A DNA stretch of 64,000 nt from Leguminivora glycinivorella (Eukaryota; Arthropoda; Insecta; Lepidoptera; Tortricidae), in contig NC_062978.1 of NCBI RefSeq assembly GCF_023078275.1, positions 25,193,967 through 25,257,966 on the forward strand, given 5' to 3'. Within the stretch, counting starts at the first letter, position 1, and each line of letters begins with the position of its first letter. Both the position numbers and the translations under genes were made by a program. The notes under the pieces are model-generated. The model had not been told where the DNA came from. It did not search any database and saw only the letters and a list, made by a program, of their open reading frames with translations. Positions 11,401-23,900 of this stretch are shown here, piece after piece.

Positions 11401-14400
11401 AGTGTACACACCTTGCCCAGTAAATAAGCAAACCTCACAATGTTCACATGTTTGTTAACCTCGGCTCCACCTCGGCCGCCAATTACTTTCTTAATCTACC
11501 GGCTGGTATAATGCACTCAACATCATAGTGTAATAATGGATCAGTTACATTTACCCCCCAGTCGAGATTTGCCCCACTGTACCTTATGCAATGATTTAAT
11601 GAATTAACGTTCCGGATATTCCTCGAGTCGGCTTGAGGCCGCGGACACGCCCACTGCTGGCCGTGCCGGCAGCGCGCACTGTATCTCACAGAAACTCGCC
11701 TTTACTTCGCGCATTATCGCTGCTTAATGCAGTCTTGACATCAGCACCGGAGTGTGACTTGTTTGCATGCAGATGGGCGAATGTGTGCCGAGAGTGTCTG
11801 AGGTTTTGTGAGAAGATGGACGATAGGATTCCCAGCACTTGCATGTAAATTGTCTGAGGTTTTATTTATTACTTAGTTTAATACATATTCTGTAATTATA
11901 GTTGTAATTAGTTTAATTATTCGGTGTATTGGCTTAAGCTGTGATGCCGTGTAAATTATTTGAAATAAATGTTTAAATGTTTAAATGTTTAATGAATTAA
12001 AGCCAGTTACCTGTCAGCATCTTTGTCCATTATGCGTTCCGTATATTGAATAATTAATTCATTATGAAATAAAGCACTATTCTCATTCCACGTATGAATA
12101 ATATGTTCCAAATAAGGCACAACTAGCGACTTGTGGTTATTTTTTATAAAATTTAGAATATTTTCTCTGGGAAGGTTTTTCACTTCAATTTTGTCTTCGG
12201 TGAATATTTTCAGGGCCTCTTCAGGCTGTTCTTTCAGTATGCTATCAGAAAACTCGAAGATGATATCTAAGTTTTCTGTTCCTGAAATAAAGCAAAGTAA
12301 AACTTATACATACGATACGAGTATTATAATCGTGATAAATACCTCTAATATGATACGAGTATATACTTTGTTGTCTGTCAGACTGTCAAGACCCTATATC
12401 GCGGGAACGCGTGCTGACATCAAATTAAAATTAAAACCAAACGTTAAATCAACTTAGGTATATATTCAGTCCCAGAAGCTGAGGAAATATTAAATGTCTC
12501 AAGATGATCAAAATGAACACTTTCGCAACGAAGAACCCGCCTGGTTGGATCTCGTGTACTTTACTCAGATACCGGAGAACCCGCTTGGCGGGTTCTCGCA
12601 CTACAAGCGGGTAGTTATAAATTACGGCCGGTTTCTGACGTAGTGCGCAATTTTTAACCCCCGACGCAAAAACGACGGGGTGTTATAAGTTTGACGTGTC
12701 TGTCTGTCTGTCTGTGGCATCGTAGCTCCCGAACGGATGAACCGATTTAGATTTAGTTTTTTTGTCTGAAAGCTGAATTAATCGGGAGTGTTCTTAGCCA
12801 TGTTTCATGAAAATCGGTCTACTATGTCGCGGTCGGGGGTGTTTTCAAAATTTTAAATTTTTGTCTGGTAGTTGACTATTAGACAAAAATATGTTAATAG
12901 AGGTACTTCCCGTGTACCTAAAATTATAAAATTTGGCTAACGCTAAAACATACCCATTTTTTGTAAATAGTGAATCGTCATGCGATGCCGCATTTGACTC
13001 AAGTCTGAGTGCTTAGCCTGTTCTTTCAATAGTTGCAGAGCCTTCCAATGATGCCCGTGCGTTTGGTACAAAATTACCAATTCAGAGAATCTTTCGTGAA
13101 GTGTTAGAATGTTCTCTGCTTCTTCTAACTGGTAGTTGTTTTCGCGAAGTAAGTCTATCAGAGCTTTGGTGTCGTTCAACTGGTAAGAGAAGATTTTGTC
13201 AATAATCATTAAGAGGGTGAATCCACGTAAAAGTAACGTAAGTGACGATTTCATTGCGTGTTTATTTGAAATACACAGCTGCAAATTAAAGGATGTATGC
13301 ATATATCTTGAAAGTAACACTTATTTAGAGATAGATTATCACTTAAACTTGCGTCGTGAATAAATGGAACATGCCATAAAATTGTGACTCGCGTTACTCT
13401 TGCCGCGGATTGACCCAAGAACCTTTCATAAGCATGTTTTTTTCTGAAAGACAGTTTTAACTGCAATGAAAAAGTGCCTGCACATCATAGGTACATAGTC
13501 ATAAATCCAAAGACAATTAAAAATAACTCAGTATAGACAGATAGTCTAAGAAATAAACGTACCTCAGAACCAAGAGAAATGGACGGTCACCTAGATGACG
13601 CTACACCTTTCGTTGATTCTCAGCTAGATGGCGTAATAATCGTATTAGTTAAAAATCCTTCGAGGTAATTAGGTGACGTTTTCCATTTTTGACGAACCAT
13701 ATTGTGTAGGTACCTTTTAAGTAGAATTTAAATTTACCTGCACATAACATTTCAGCAGCGTTGTATCAATAAGTTCCAGAACACTCTGTCCATCTTGACC
13801 ATTCGCTTCTCCCACACTTTTCTTTTTCCACTTCAAATACTCAACCAAAGCTCTTACTGCATTCCTCAAGTCTTCTCCTTTTATTTTCCCACATTTCCCA
13901 GGTTTATTATCCAGTTCCGGTATCAATTTTATTACGTCAGTAGGCTCGATGTTAAGTTGTTTAAATATATTTATCGCCTGTGCGTATTTCTTGGTGTCGA
14001 AAAATTCTTGAGCGGTCAATATTTTGATGGAATGCACTTTTTGTGGTCTATCTTCTTCTGAGCAGTCATTTAGAGTCTGTAAGTTAAATGTAGAATAAGG
14101 CCTAATTTAGACGGCGTGCGAATTTGCAAGCGATTTTAGTTACATTGCGGGCTGTTGAGGTTACATACAATTTTGAACAGCCATCAAATACCGCAATGTA
14201 ATAACACTCGTATGAGAGTTCTCGTACCGTCTAAATGGGCCCTTATGGCATGGACTGCATTTAATAATAAAATTCGTTGGTGTGTGAAGATTTTTACAAT
14301 GCAAATAAATCCATACTAATATTATAAATGGGAAAGTGTGTGTCTGTTTGTTTGGCCGCCTTTCACGGCAAAACGGAGAGACAAATTGTCGTGATTTTTT

Positions 14401-14560
14401 AAGTGGAGATAGTTGAAGGGATGGAGTGACATAGGCTACTTTTTGTCTCTTTCTAACGCGAGCGAAGCCGCGGGCAAAAGCTAGTATAATATAATTTTTA
14501 AATACTTACAAGATGCAATAACCGAAGTGTTCCTTCTAGGTTTAAAATTTTCTCAACCAT
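8391..14560 (-). CDS. Vps39: Vps39/Vam6-like HOPS subunit, C-terminal half only
   Basis: Vps39 is a HOPS subunit that binds Rab7 and tethers late endosomes and autophagosomes to lysosomes. Eight minus-strand exons join in phase: 14510-14560, 13738-14076, 12954-13179, 12011-12281, 11027-11205, 9677-9900, 8961-9095 and 8391-8546 (526 residues from the ATG at 14560). Recognisable blocks include IDTTLLKCYV, SELVILYQTHGHHWKALQLL, ALKIFTED, VPYLEHIIHTW, LGRHEQALAIYIHIL, the QVLKGLLYAE helix and a C-terminal zinc-type motif CRVC...YPNG..VHYSC. This matches the clathrin-repeat (CHCR) and Vps39-2 regions of the ~880-residue family. The N-terminal CNH propeller (~300 residues) is not encoded in 14.6-17.9 kb, where only repeats are seen. 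The ATG at 14560 has an in-frame TGA 8 codons upstream and may not be a true start: an acceptor-like ACAACAG lies 13 bp before it. The gene may therefore be truncated, or its 5' exons may lie farther away. Confidence 0.85.
8777..8947 (+). repeat. Interspersed repeat, 'GTAGGTGAACGCG' family, copy 3
   Basis: This copy, missing some internal sequence, has GGATCAAATATATGAAAGAGG, CTAAGCTCGTGTAGGTGAAA and a TACTGTTTATTGTACTGTG end. It stops about 12 bp from the splice donor of Vps39 exon 8961-9095. Confidence 0.65.
9147..9355 (+). mobile_element. tRNA-derived SINE, family 1, near full body
   Basis: It has box B (GGGTTCAAATCCCGGTAAGG) and the body through TTTGCTTAGTTTGGGGCTAAG to GCGTCCCCAATAAAAAG. 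The tail is A-rich. The head before box B is truncated. It lies in a Vps39 intron. Confidence 0.75.
9565..9625 (-). mobile_element. SINE family 1, 3'-end fragment
   Basis: On the minus strand this reads TTTGCTTAGTTTGGGGCTAG then GGTGTCCCCCAATA, the end of the SINE body. It is 50 bp from a Vps39 exon. Confidence 0.6.
9990..10125 (-). mobile_element. Helitron-like 3' end
   Basis: On the minus strand the sequence ends in CGCGGGCGAAACCGCGGG followed by AAAAAGCTAG, a GC hairpin just before CTAG. This is the layout of Helitron 3' termini. The rest is a diverged body. Confidence 0.45.
10126..10243. mobile_element. TAACGCC-family inverted-repeat element, uninterrupted
   Basis: The ends TAACGCCGTGGCTTGCG and CGCAAGACACGGCGTAA form imperfect inverted repeats around a short core (GACGCATACGAAATCAAACC). 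The same core is in the split copy at 1666-2051. It is non-coding. Confidence 0.6.
10345..10520 (+). mobile_element. RTE-type LINE, C-terminal remnant
   Basis: With one frame break, the plus strand encodes a KRWMDCMSHDMKRKQ-like stretch and then MTGDRDVWKRKICCADLK before a stop. This resembles the conserved end of RTE-like reverse transcriptase ORFs. It is dead, and lies in a Vps39 intron. Confidence 0.6.
10661..10793. mobile_element. Inverted-repeat element, 'GATATCGGAT' family, copy 1
   Basis: Both ends are GTTTTCACATTATCCGATCC-type inverted repeats of ~35 bp enclosing a short core with CAAGATGGCG. Other copies are at 55634, 56378, 58080 and 60515. This is a non-autonomous DNA element (MITE). 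Confidence 0.75.
10795..10910 (+). repeat. Dispersed repeat, partner of 3245-3490
   Basis: It shares ATATTAATATTTGACATTT, GGATATGGGCCAAATTGTC and CTCTATAATACT with the copy in the P450 gene, in opposite orientation. A following phrase, CGTTTGCTTGATATATGGTA, resembles the repeats at 38258 and 47628. Confidence 0.5.
11240..12000. other. Vps39 intron sequence, unresolved
   Basis: This is an intron between exons 11027-11205 and 12011-12281. A GC-richer plus-strand open stretch (11633-11848) with CRECLRFCEKM-like coding could be a transposon remnant, but no family was recognised. Nothing else can be supported. Confidence 0.3.
12655..12870 (+). repeat. Interspersed repeat, 'CGACGGGGTGTTATAAG' family, copy 2
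   Basis: A full-looking plus copy: CCCCGACGCAAAAACGACGG, a (GTCT)n run, GTAGCTCCCGAACGGATGAA, then ATGTTTCATGAAAATCGGTC. It sits in a Vps39 intron. Confidence 0.75.
14098..14243. mobile_element. Short inverted-repeat element
   Basis: The ends GGCCTAATTTAGACGG (left) and CCGTCTAAATGGGCCC (right) are inverted. The inner pair ACATTGCGG/CCGCAATGT extends the foldback. It is non-coding and lies just upstream of a Vps39 exon. Confidence 0.55.
14310..14484 (+). mobile_element. Non-autonomous Helitron-like element
   Basis: It starts TCCATACTAATATTATAAAT and ends GCGGGCAAAAGCTAG, with host A before and host T after. These are the TC...CTAG ends and A^T insertion of Helitrons. A GC palindrome (GCGAAGCCGCGGGC) precedes CTAG. 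It is 175 bp, with no ORF. Confidence 0.7.
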
Positions 14561-14860
14561 TTTCGAACAACTGTTGTTACTTCACAACAATTAAAGAACA
14601 ATATTACCGTATACCGTATTTCGGGGTAGTACAGCAACATAATTATATCGTACAAATACAGGTTGATTTAAAAAATACCGTTCAAACTTTGCATGGTAAC
14701 TTTTGAGGTCGTAAGGAACAACTTTTATAATGGGACTAATACTGAAATCGCAAAAAAAATTGGGCTGTTCCATAGAAATGAGCGCCACCATGACGGTACA
14801 CGTAGCTCCATCTATTGTTAAGTAGAACAATTAATGTATTGTTAGGCACAGTTAGTTAAC

Positions 14861-15406
14861 AAAAACCGGCCAAGAGCGTGTCGGGCCACGCTCAGTGTAG
14901 GGTTCCGTAGTTTTTCGTATTTTTCTCAAAAACTACTGAACCTATCAAGTTCAAAATAATTTTCCTAGAAAGTCTTTATAAAGTTCTACTTTTGTGATTT
15001 TTTTCATATTTTTTAAACATAGTGTTCAAAAGTTAGAGGGGGGGGACGCACTTTTTTTTCCTTTAGGAGCGATTATTTCCGAAAATATTAATAATATCAA
15101 AAAACGATCTTAGTAAACCCTTATTCATTTTTAAATACCTATCCAACGATATATCACACGTTGGGGTTAGAATGAAAAAAAAAATCAGCCCCCACTTTAC
15201 ATGTAGGGGGGGTACCCTAATAAAACATTTTTTTCCATTTTTTATTTTTGCACTTTGTTGGCGTGATTGATATACATATTGGTACCAAATTTCAGCTTTC
15301 TAGTGCTTACGGTTACTGAGATTATCCGCGGACGGACGGACGGACGGACGGACAGACAGACATGGCGAAACTATAAGGGTTCCTAGTTGACTACGGAACC
15401 CTAAAA
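14861..15406 (+). mobile_element. 'GGGTTCCGTAG' element, copy A
   Basis: This ~545-bp element begins AAAACCGGCCAAGAGCGTGT and ends ACTACGGAACCCTAAAAA. Inverted AGGGTTCCGTAG/CTACGGAACCCT lie near the ends, with a (GGAC)n microsatellite at ~15328-15350. Five more copies are at 16831, 34552, 51351 and, inverted, 57451 and 61170. It has no ORF. The class is not settled. Confidence 0.8.
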
Positions 15407-15741
15407 ATACGATTTATTTGGGCCCCTGCAAGCAATTGATTGCAAGCATATATTTAAAAAAATACCTTATAAAAATGTCTATTAAAAGCTGTATACGGCG
15501 TGTGTATAGGTACAACTAACTTTTAGTGTCGAGTAGCAGGTTTCTTAATTAATGCATATATTTTATTAGTTAATGCTAGCCCTGTGCGTATTTAAACGTA
15601 AGTAGTGGTATACAGAAGTATAGCATTTCTCGTATTATTCAATAATATCTGGGCGATGGTTCTATTTTAATATATCACGTCTTTAGATAAAAAAAAAACT
15701 CTTATAAATACAAAAACAAAAAAAAAGACAAAAAACAAAAA

Positions 15742-16035
15742 CTTAATTTCTGGCCGGGATTCGAAACCCTGATACCTACGATCTATCTGCGTACATTAGA
15801 CCGACCTCGTACGACTGATCTAAGCGGAATCGATGCGCGCGCGGCGAAATTAACGACCATATTTTACGTTTACTAACGCGAAATAAAAACTCATGAAAAC
15901 TCGAAAATTCGCGTTTTCCGGGATCTAAGGCTACGCTAGATCGATTTTTCACCCCCGAAAACCCCCACATAACAAATTTCAGCGAAATCGTTAGAGCGAT
16001 TTCCGAGATCGTCGGTATAAATAAATAAATATACA
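15742..16035 (-). mobile_element. tRNA-derived SINE, family 3
   Basis: On the minus strand a box-B-like GGGTTTCGAATCCCGGCC lies next to an A-rich tail (15690-15740 on the plus strand). The body has TCGCCGCGCGCGCATCGATT and a 3' part near 15960-16035. It is the only copy seen here. Confidence 0.5.
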
Positions 16036-16830
16036 AGAATTGCTCGTTTAAAAGTATAAGATAAATAATATCAGAACCAGCTTCATAACAAGTATTTTGT
16101 AAAATAACTGATTTTATGCGCCATACTTTTTTTTAAATAACTCAGTCCCTGCAAGTGATCCAAAGTTGGTGCCATACAACAAAATAATGCTATTAATAAG
16201 CCCTTTCAAACGAGCCATGTCCCATCAATATACAGTCTTGGGACAAAATGCCCATTCTCCTTTATGAAACACCGATGTTTTTGCGATTTCAGCATTGGTC
16301 CCATAATAAAATCACTATACAAAGTTATGACATACCTACTTGAAAAACACACAAGCACACTAAAATTATGACATACTTGAAAAACTAACTATTAAAAGCT
16401 ATTTAATCTAATAAATACCTAAAAGTCCTAATCCCCGCCCTCTAAACCCTGGCCCCCCGGCAAGGTGCCCATCACGCAGGCAGCAAGATATACTAGTATT
16501 CACATCGACTTACTTGCATGAGGGATATCATTTGAGCCTGTCGCTTTTTGTTTATTTTACTGTGAAACATGTTTTTATTATTATCACAATAAATCAGTGA
16601 ATTGTTAGATTAGGACGTGTTGGTTCTCGCTCTGTTTTACGAACTAATAATTTCCTCGTTGAAATGTTTTGTTTTTTCTAAACCGCTGATCGCTTTTTAT
16701 TATAAACTCTTATCACTTAGTGTTATGGCACACAACTGGTAAAAAGATTAGAAAGCCATTTTTCAGTTATCACATACCTACCATTAATTTGGTGCGATAA
16801 CTAATAAGGATAAATCATATAATTAATTAA
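16036..16830. other. Intergenic, no gene seen
   Basis: This AT-rich spacer between two repeat copies was read in all frames for the missing Vps39 CNH exons. No exon-like stretch with flanking splice sites was found. Confidence 0.5.
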
Positions 16831-17378
16831 AAAACCGGCCAAGAGCGTGTCGGGCCACGCTCAGTGTAGGGTTCCGTAGTTTTCCGTATTTTTCTCAAAA
16901 ACTACTGAACCTATCAAGTTCAAAACAATTTTCCTAGAAAGTCTTTATAAAGTTCTACTTTTGTGATTTTTTTCATATTTTTTAAACATATGGTTCAAAA
17001 GTTAGAGGGGGGGGGACGCACTTTTTTTTCTTTAGGAGCGATTATTTCCGAAAATATTAGTATTATCAAAAAACGATCTTAGTAAACCCTTATTCATTTT
17101 TAAATACCGGGATCCAACAATATATCACACGTTAGGCTTGGAATGAAAAAAAAAATCAGCCCCCACTTTACATGTAGGGGGGATACCCTAATAAAACATT
17201 TTTTTCCATTTTTTATTTTTGCACTTTGTTGGCGTGATTGATATACATATTGGTACCAAATTTCAGCTTTCTAGTGCTTACGGTTACTGAGATTATCCGC
17301 GGACGGACGGACGGACGGACGGACAGACAGACATGGCGAAACTATAAGGGTTCCTAGTTGACTACGGAACCCTAAAAA
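16831..17378 (+). mobile_element. 'GGGTTCCGTAG' element, copy B
   Basis: This copy is colinear with copy A, including the (GGAC)n tract near 17303-17325 and the CTACGGAACCCTAAAAA end. It is very similar to copy A 1.4 kb away. Confidence 0.8.
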
Positions 17379-17422
17379 CGAATGTATCGACACTATTGTT
17401 TTAAATGTAAGGGAATCGTAAG

Positions 17423-17563
17423 TACAGTTAACCAATCTGAATCCTAGGCCACTGTAGAACCCTTTCACAGTAAAACTCAAACTGACTTCTATAGCAAATA
17501 AAGCACGGTGTCAATAAGACAGGGCTCTAGAGCGGCCTAGGATTCTTGGTTGACTGTACACTA
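17423..17563. mobile_element. Inverted-repeat element, 'GTCAACCAA' family, copy 1
   Basis: The ends GTACAGTTAACCAATCTGAA and TTCTTGGTTGACTGTAC are inverted, each followed inward by CCTAGGCC. The same family is at 53543-53692 in the Ig gene. Confidence 0.6.
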
Positions 17564-17890
17564 AATATACCAATGAAATCAATCTTTCTCTCGGCTTGTT
17601 GTAATAAAATCCTAATACGAATCTTAATAATTTAGGATTATGAATAAAATGAAGTTATGAGATGGTTACAATATTTAATATTAGAACTTAACGCAATCTA
17701 CAAATAATCGATGGCAACAAGGCATTTTTTGTGGTGCCATCTATGTGTGGTGTAGTGTATGCGCGTTGATAGGCGGTCGCATTTTAATGTATGGCATGGT
17801 ATGTTCTTCTTATATTTAATCTATTGTAATACTCAACAGGTTAACAAAAAAAAAACAACTGATAACGATCACAGTGAAATCTCAAAACAT

Positions 17891-17896
17891 TTTATT
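17891..17896 (-). promoter_or_regulatory. Candidate poly(A) signal of the SNAPC1-like gene
   Basis: TTTATT on the plus strand is AATAAA on the minus strand, 73 bp past the stop at 17969. Confidence 0.5.
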
Positions 17897-17968
17897 TTGA
17901 TTCTTGTACTGCTTTGCAGAACATGAAAATCAAACATGCATTAAAGAACCTTTTTAAAATACTTCTTA

Positions 17969-20900
17969 CTACTTCTTCTCTCCAAAGTTAGCTACTTCTA
18001 ACATTCCCATCTTCTTAAACTTCGATTTCAAAATAGGTTTTTTCTGGTCTCTTTTCATCACTGTCTTTAGTCTGGGAGACATCCTTAAAGGTCGCTTGAA
18101 AAATGCTTCCTCATTTGTTTCCTCACTCTTTGGACTTTTCTCATTTCTCTTTTTAGTTGGTGATTTCACTTCCTTCTTCGAACCTCTCTTATTTTTCTTC
18201 GGTCTACCTTTTTTCTTTGGTTTCTCTATTTTATCTTCGTTTTTGCCTTTTGGTTCATTATTGTCTTTAATTTGTTCTTTTTTATCTGTAACTGCAATCT
18301 CTATACTGTTATTTGCTGTAGATTCAGTTGAAGTATCACTTGGATTATTAACTTCAATTTCAACGAGTTTCTCATCATTTTCACTATCTAAATGTTTAGT
18401 CGGATTCATTTGTCCACTAATTTCAATCTCTATTTTCCCATCATTTTCATTTAAATCAGGTAAAGTAGGTTGTTTCATTTCATCGATAATCTCAATTTCG
18501 TAGACTTTTCCATTGCTTTCTGTAGTAAGTAAACGCGGGAGAGAATCTATATTTATATTTGTTTCTCTTTCTTTGATGATGTCTTTAAAATTAGCTTGGC
18601 TCATGACGTCTCTGGCTAGCATTTCTATGTCTTTATCATATTCGTCATCTTCATCATTTGAACTGCTTGTGTTTGATTTTGTTTTTGGTGAAAGTATCAT
18701 ATTTTTTCGCCTTTTTGCGCCTTTTCCTTCTTGTTTGCCAGATTTTTGAGGAGATTTTCTGTAAATAAATTTAGATAAATGATTTCATGTTTTCCGATAC
18801 ATCTAGTTTAATGTTAAATGACTTCATTATTTTAAATTTTTATATGTCACCGTAAGAATTTAAAGATCGTTATCTCCTCACTAGCGAGATTAAAAAAGGA
18901 TAGATTTTTTTTTAATTTATTGAATAATAAAAGAAAAATTACACTTTCTTACACAAGACCCATCGTTAGCGAAACCTTGAAGAGGTTTGTGTGCCGATGG
19001 GGAGTTCAGTATATTACTTAACTATATCTATACCTAAGTTTTGAATACTAGTTAGGATTCTTAGTACATATGGCTTAAGTCGTTAGATTGTAACAAATGC
19101 ATTTTAATACATTTTTTAATATTTTTTCCATTAGGCGTCATCCATATATTACGTCACAGTGTAGGGGGGGGGGGGGGGGGTCATACTAAATGTGACAATC
19201 CCAGTTAAAGGGATACAAAAAGCGTGACATAGGAGGGGGGAGGGGTCCAAAAACCTGAAATTTGGTGTGACGTAATATGTGGATGAATAAGATACTTAAG
19301 TCTTACGTCCTCTGGCATCTCATTAAGTATTTTTGGTAAAATATAGAATATATATTCAAAAAGAAATTTGTACTAGCAGAGCAAGAAATAATTATGAGTT
19401 GTTTATTCTTTTCCACGGTGATAATAATAACTCTGAAACTAGGCAAAACCCAGAAAAGTTTAGGTATATGATATTTTATTGAAAGTCGCCGTCAATAGAA
19501 TTTGTGTACAATGTAAACCAACCTTGTAGACAAAATGTTTTTAATTTCCATTCTAACTCATCAGATACTGACTAAATCTATGTGTTATTTAATCAATTCA
19601 TATCACATCACGATCCTCAACCTTTAAAATAATAAAATTGTGCCAGAATACTGATATTTTATAGAATGGTTTGTTTAAATTGTTGACAATTTCTATTGAC
19701 GGCGATTTTAGTCTTGAAATGTGATCAATTGAACATGAATACACTGTTAAAATGATTAAAAGCCTGTACTCACTTCCTCTGCTCTGCGGAGTCCAGATAC
19801 CTCACAGTAGACACCGCGTTACACATGGCGCGCTTCTTGATCTCCTGTACGGCGTCGTGGTGATCTGAGGCGGCAATCCCTTCTTCTACAACAACATTAG
19901 GATTTTATTAATGTGTCTATGTATAATAGTATAGGATTTTTCCGGGGAGGTGGGAAGACGCTTGAGGGAGAGGGGTCTGGACCCTTGCTCTGGGACCTTC
20001 CTGATGCAAAGGTTATCCATCGCGGTTCAACGCGGTAATGCGGCAAGCGTTATGGGTACTTTTGCATCGGGAGGCTCACGGGGGGGGGGGCTAGATAGGT
20101 TAGGTTTATGTATCTGTGTGTGTATAATTAGGTTAGATCTAGTTTTTATGTTTACGCATGTTAATGTAATGCCCACAATAACTCTGCTTTGCCTAAAGGT
20201 TGACTGGTAGAGAATGCTGTCTGGCATTAAGTCCGCCTTTTGTACTATAAGTTTTTCTTTCTTTGTGTACAATAAAGATTAAATAAATAAATGTAAGATT
20301 ATTGTAATTATATCTATATTATAAAATTTGTCATAGAAACAACACATAGTTATACATTTAAAGGACAAATTCGTGGATAACGTTGTTGACTATAGTATAG
20401 GAATCGGGACCGAAACTACAGTCAAAGGAACCTTCGGTTCCGTTTTTGTTACAACACTTATATTAGAATCCATACTCTTAAAGCTCATAACATAAGAGAA
20501 TATAAAAATAGAGGTAACAGTTACATCTGTCAGCTGTCGAGGGACATTATATTATGTAGGTTTTTTTTAATACTACGTCGGTGGCAAACAAGCATACGCT
20601 CCGACTGATGTAAAGCGGTCACCGTAACCTATGGACGCCTGCAACTCAAACAGTGTCACATGCGCGTTGCCACCCTATAAGAAACTTAGTACATTCCCTT
20701 TTGCTGTGTTAAGTACGCAGCAAAAAAGAGTGCACAAGTTCTAAGGAGGGTTCGGGTTGCCGACGACTCAAAGGACAATAGACGGATATAGATGGTATAT
20801 ATTGTTTTTCTTTTATAAATGGGTTTACTCAGGGCCACAGACTAGCCGAGGCGAAGACGTGGCCTACGATGGAGCGATCTCGTCCAGAACGTGCCTGTTC

Positions 20901-23900
20901 ACCCTTGATTTGAAGGTTGCTGGTTTATATGAGCTGGGAAATATGGATGCTGGCAAGGAATTCCAACTCCTTGGTGGTAAACATTCGTTAGAATTGTTTT
21001 TATAACTGTTTGAAGCTGTTAACTGTTGAATTGTTTTAAACAAAATTACATTTGGTGAATAAAACTTGTCAAATTTATATATTACCTGGATCATCCGTTA
21101 TGCCATTAATGACCCTCTTGAGCGAGTCGCTAAGCTCGACGGCTAAGTTACGGCTAGGCTCGTCTCGCCTCTGAAATCCTGTAACAAATATAAAAAAAAT
21201 CTCAATATCCTTTAGGAATTCATCCAATATTAATATTTCGCATATGTATGGTTTTTAAAGCCTACGGACCAAATTGACAAGTAAGTGTGAACAAATGTTG
21301 CCACAGTTTGGCCAGTGTCGTTCTCATCGATATTATAGTACATTACTACAGAGGCCGGGACAAAGGGGGTTGCCGGCCGAAGACATATAGACGGCCGAGC
21401 GAAGCGAGGCCGCATAGGTCCGAGGCGGGCAACCCTATTTCCCGCCGAGGTATGTATAGTGCTTTTCTCAAACATGGTATGAAATAAATAAAGTCTACTG
21501 AAAATAGTAACTTTGAATGGCTGTATCTCCTAAACGGTGCGTCGTAGCGCAAAAATAATCGAATTTTCGTTCCCCGTTGGTACCTCGTATACGCTTATAA
21601 AAAAACAAAAAGTAAAAAAAAAATTCAAAAAAAAAACGAAAAAATTTTTTTTTGTATGAAAACGCACCCAAAATCAAATATTGTCGCACTATTGTATTGT
21701 ATTGTATTGTTGTGTTGTTGTGTCGGACACTGGCGATCAAATATATGAAAGAGGCGCGTTCCTAGCACACAGTCTAAGCTCGTGTAGGTGAACGCGTACT
21801 ATGCTTGTACGAGTGAAATATGACAGATAGACTGTTCGCGTTTTTGACAGGTGGTAACTGTGATGTAAGCGAGAGGGGGTGGGCGGCACTTTCAGCGGGG
21901 AGAGGGAGTGGCCATACTGCTATTACTATGAGAAAGACAGACTTAAAAGCTCTCACCTGGTATTTGACTCTTAGCCTTGGAGTAGCGCTCGAAAATGCTG
22001 TTCATGTCCCTCAGAAGGTCCAACTCCTCATTTTGTCGCGCATATACGCCTTTAGGACGGACGCCGTGGCTATCGATGTTAGAGAAACCTAAAACAAATA
22101 CAGAAAATAAGATAAGATTGCGAGTTTAGTTATATTACCATAGAACAATGAATGGAGTTGGGCAATACTTTGCGAAAATGCATACACTGAAAGAAAAAAC
22201 AACTAGTTTTCATGTTCGTCCAACAAGTTTTTGGTTAAAATAGCGCCTCACGTGCCTTTGGTTCAAACAAGTTAGATTTTGTTAAGTGTAACTAGTACAT
22301 TCTACAAGTTACTCGTCATTTCAATCAACAATATATTTGAATCAACAAGTCGATTTTATAAACGAAACATGCCACATATTGTTTATACACATTTTTGGCT
22401 GATTCAGTCAAATATCTTTTAACAAATTTAACTTTGTTGGAACAAATTCGACTTGTGATTTATATTGTGATTTATTCCTTTTACTAAAATACTTTTGCTT
22501 CAAAGATAAACCAGTGCACAAGATAACGTACTTGGGTGTACCCAAAAAATCAAAAATATTTATCAAGAACTTTAATACCATCAGCCAAGCAAACAGCACA
22601 ACCACAAGATCCCGTAATGCTATTGTCCCTGATTTGTAAGTTCATATTTTTGACACATTTGTTTTGAAGTATGTTGCGATGTGGCTAAGACGTATCGTTT
22701 GCCAAATCTAACGATTAATTTCGAATTGGTTGAATCGATTAGGCCCTATGTACAAGGAGGCGCTTAAACAAATATATACGATTTCTGTCAACTTACTGAA
22801 ATGTCATTTGAATCGAAATGACAGACTCTGCCACAGCACTAGTTTAAAAATAAAAATGAATGATAAATGACATAATAAGTGAATCCTGCGTGATAAATTA
22901 ATATCGTAAAATACTCGCTAACGAAGATCCGCAAAAAATGTAACATGTGTTAGATTATGTTTAAAGTAAGCGAAATATTGTTTTTAAGTACTTGATTTTT
23001 TTAAATATTATTACAGGATTTTATTTAAAATTTCATTAGGTTGCGCGAGTTTACGTTTTGTGGACGCTGTCATGTGTCAAAAAGAGGTTCTTACAGCTCT
23101 GGGACAATAAATATGATAGTGTACGGTGAGATGTCATCCCGCCGGTGATAAGGCAAGGGGCCCATTTCTTAAAACTGAAAGTTACAAGTTACAAATCTCT
23201 TTCCAACTTGTCAATTTAGACATTGACAACCACTTGTAAATTGTAACTTGCAGCTTCGAGAAACGGGCCACAGAACTCAATAAGAGTGTGTAATTGTACT
23301 TGTTAAGTTGTTCGACGTCCATTGGTAACGGATACTGCTTCCTATCAGGCGGATCGTATGCTTATTTGCCACCAAAGTAGTAATAAAACAGAGGGGGACA
23401 AGCGTAACAAACAAAGGAGGTAGTCCGAATTACTGTCACATAGTAGAATAGAATAGAATAGAATAGAAATTACTGTCACATGAGTTCCACCATAGAGGAA
23501 TCAGTAGGGGAAGAATTGCAACTCCATACATCAGTAAATGCGAGTTATTTGTAGTGACATCTAGCGACAATTACGCGTCAATCACGCGTCAAATAGCGTA
23601 AATTATCAGTACTGCCACTTGTCAATAGATGTCGCGACGAACGAAGAGTCTAATGCTCACCAATTGTTAGCTAATATTACAATAATATTAATCAGTATTC
23701 TGTTTTCAATTCCTTCTGCTTGTAATATAAGTTGTAAACTGTTCTAATATTACATTTTTGGCAGACGAGACACTGTTGACACCTAGTATCGAGTAGTGGT
23801 ACTGATAATTTACGCTATTTGACCCGTGATTGTCGCTAGGTGTCACTACAAATAACCCGCTTTTACTGATGGAGCTACAACTCTTCCCTTACTTATTCCA

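Noticed and set aside
11633..11848. 71-codon frame with several cysteines in a Vps39 intron
   Set aside because: No splice context in its own direction, no recognised domain; left as unresolved repeat-like sequence.
18096..18503. 135-codon hydrophobic plus-strand frame
   Set aside because: It is the antisense of the lysine/glutamate-rich last exon of the SNAPC1-like gene; the Phe/Ser-rich composition follows from that.
22408..22605. 65-codon minus-strand hydrophobic frame as an extra SNAPC1 exon
   Set aside because: The neighbouring exons already join in phase, and the frame has no supported splice sites or similarity.
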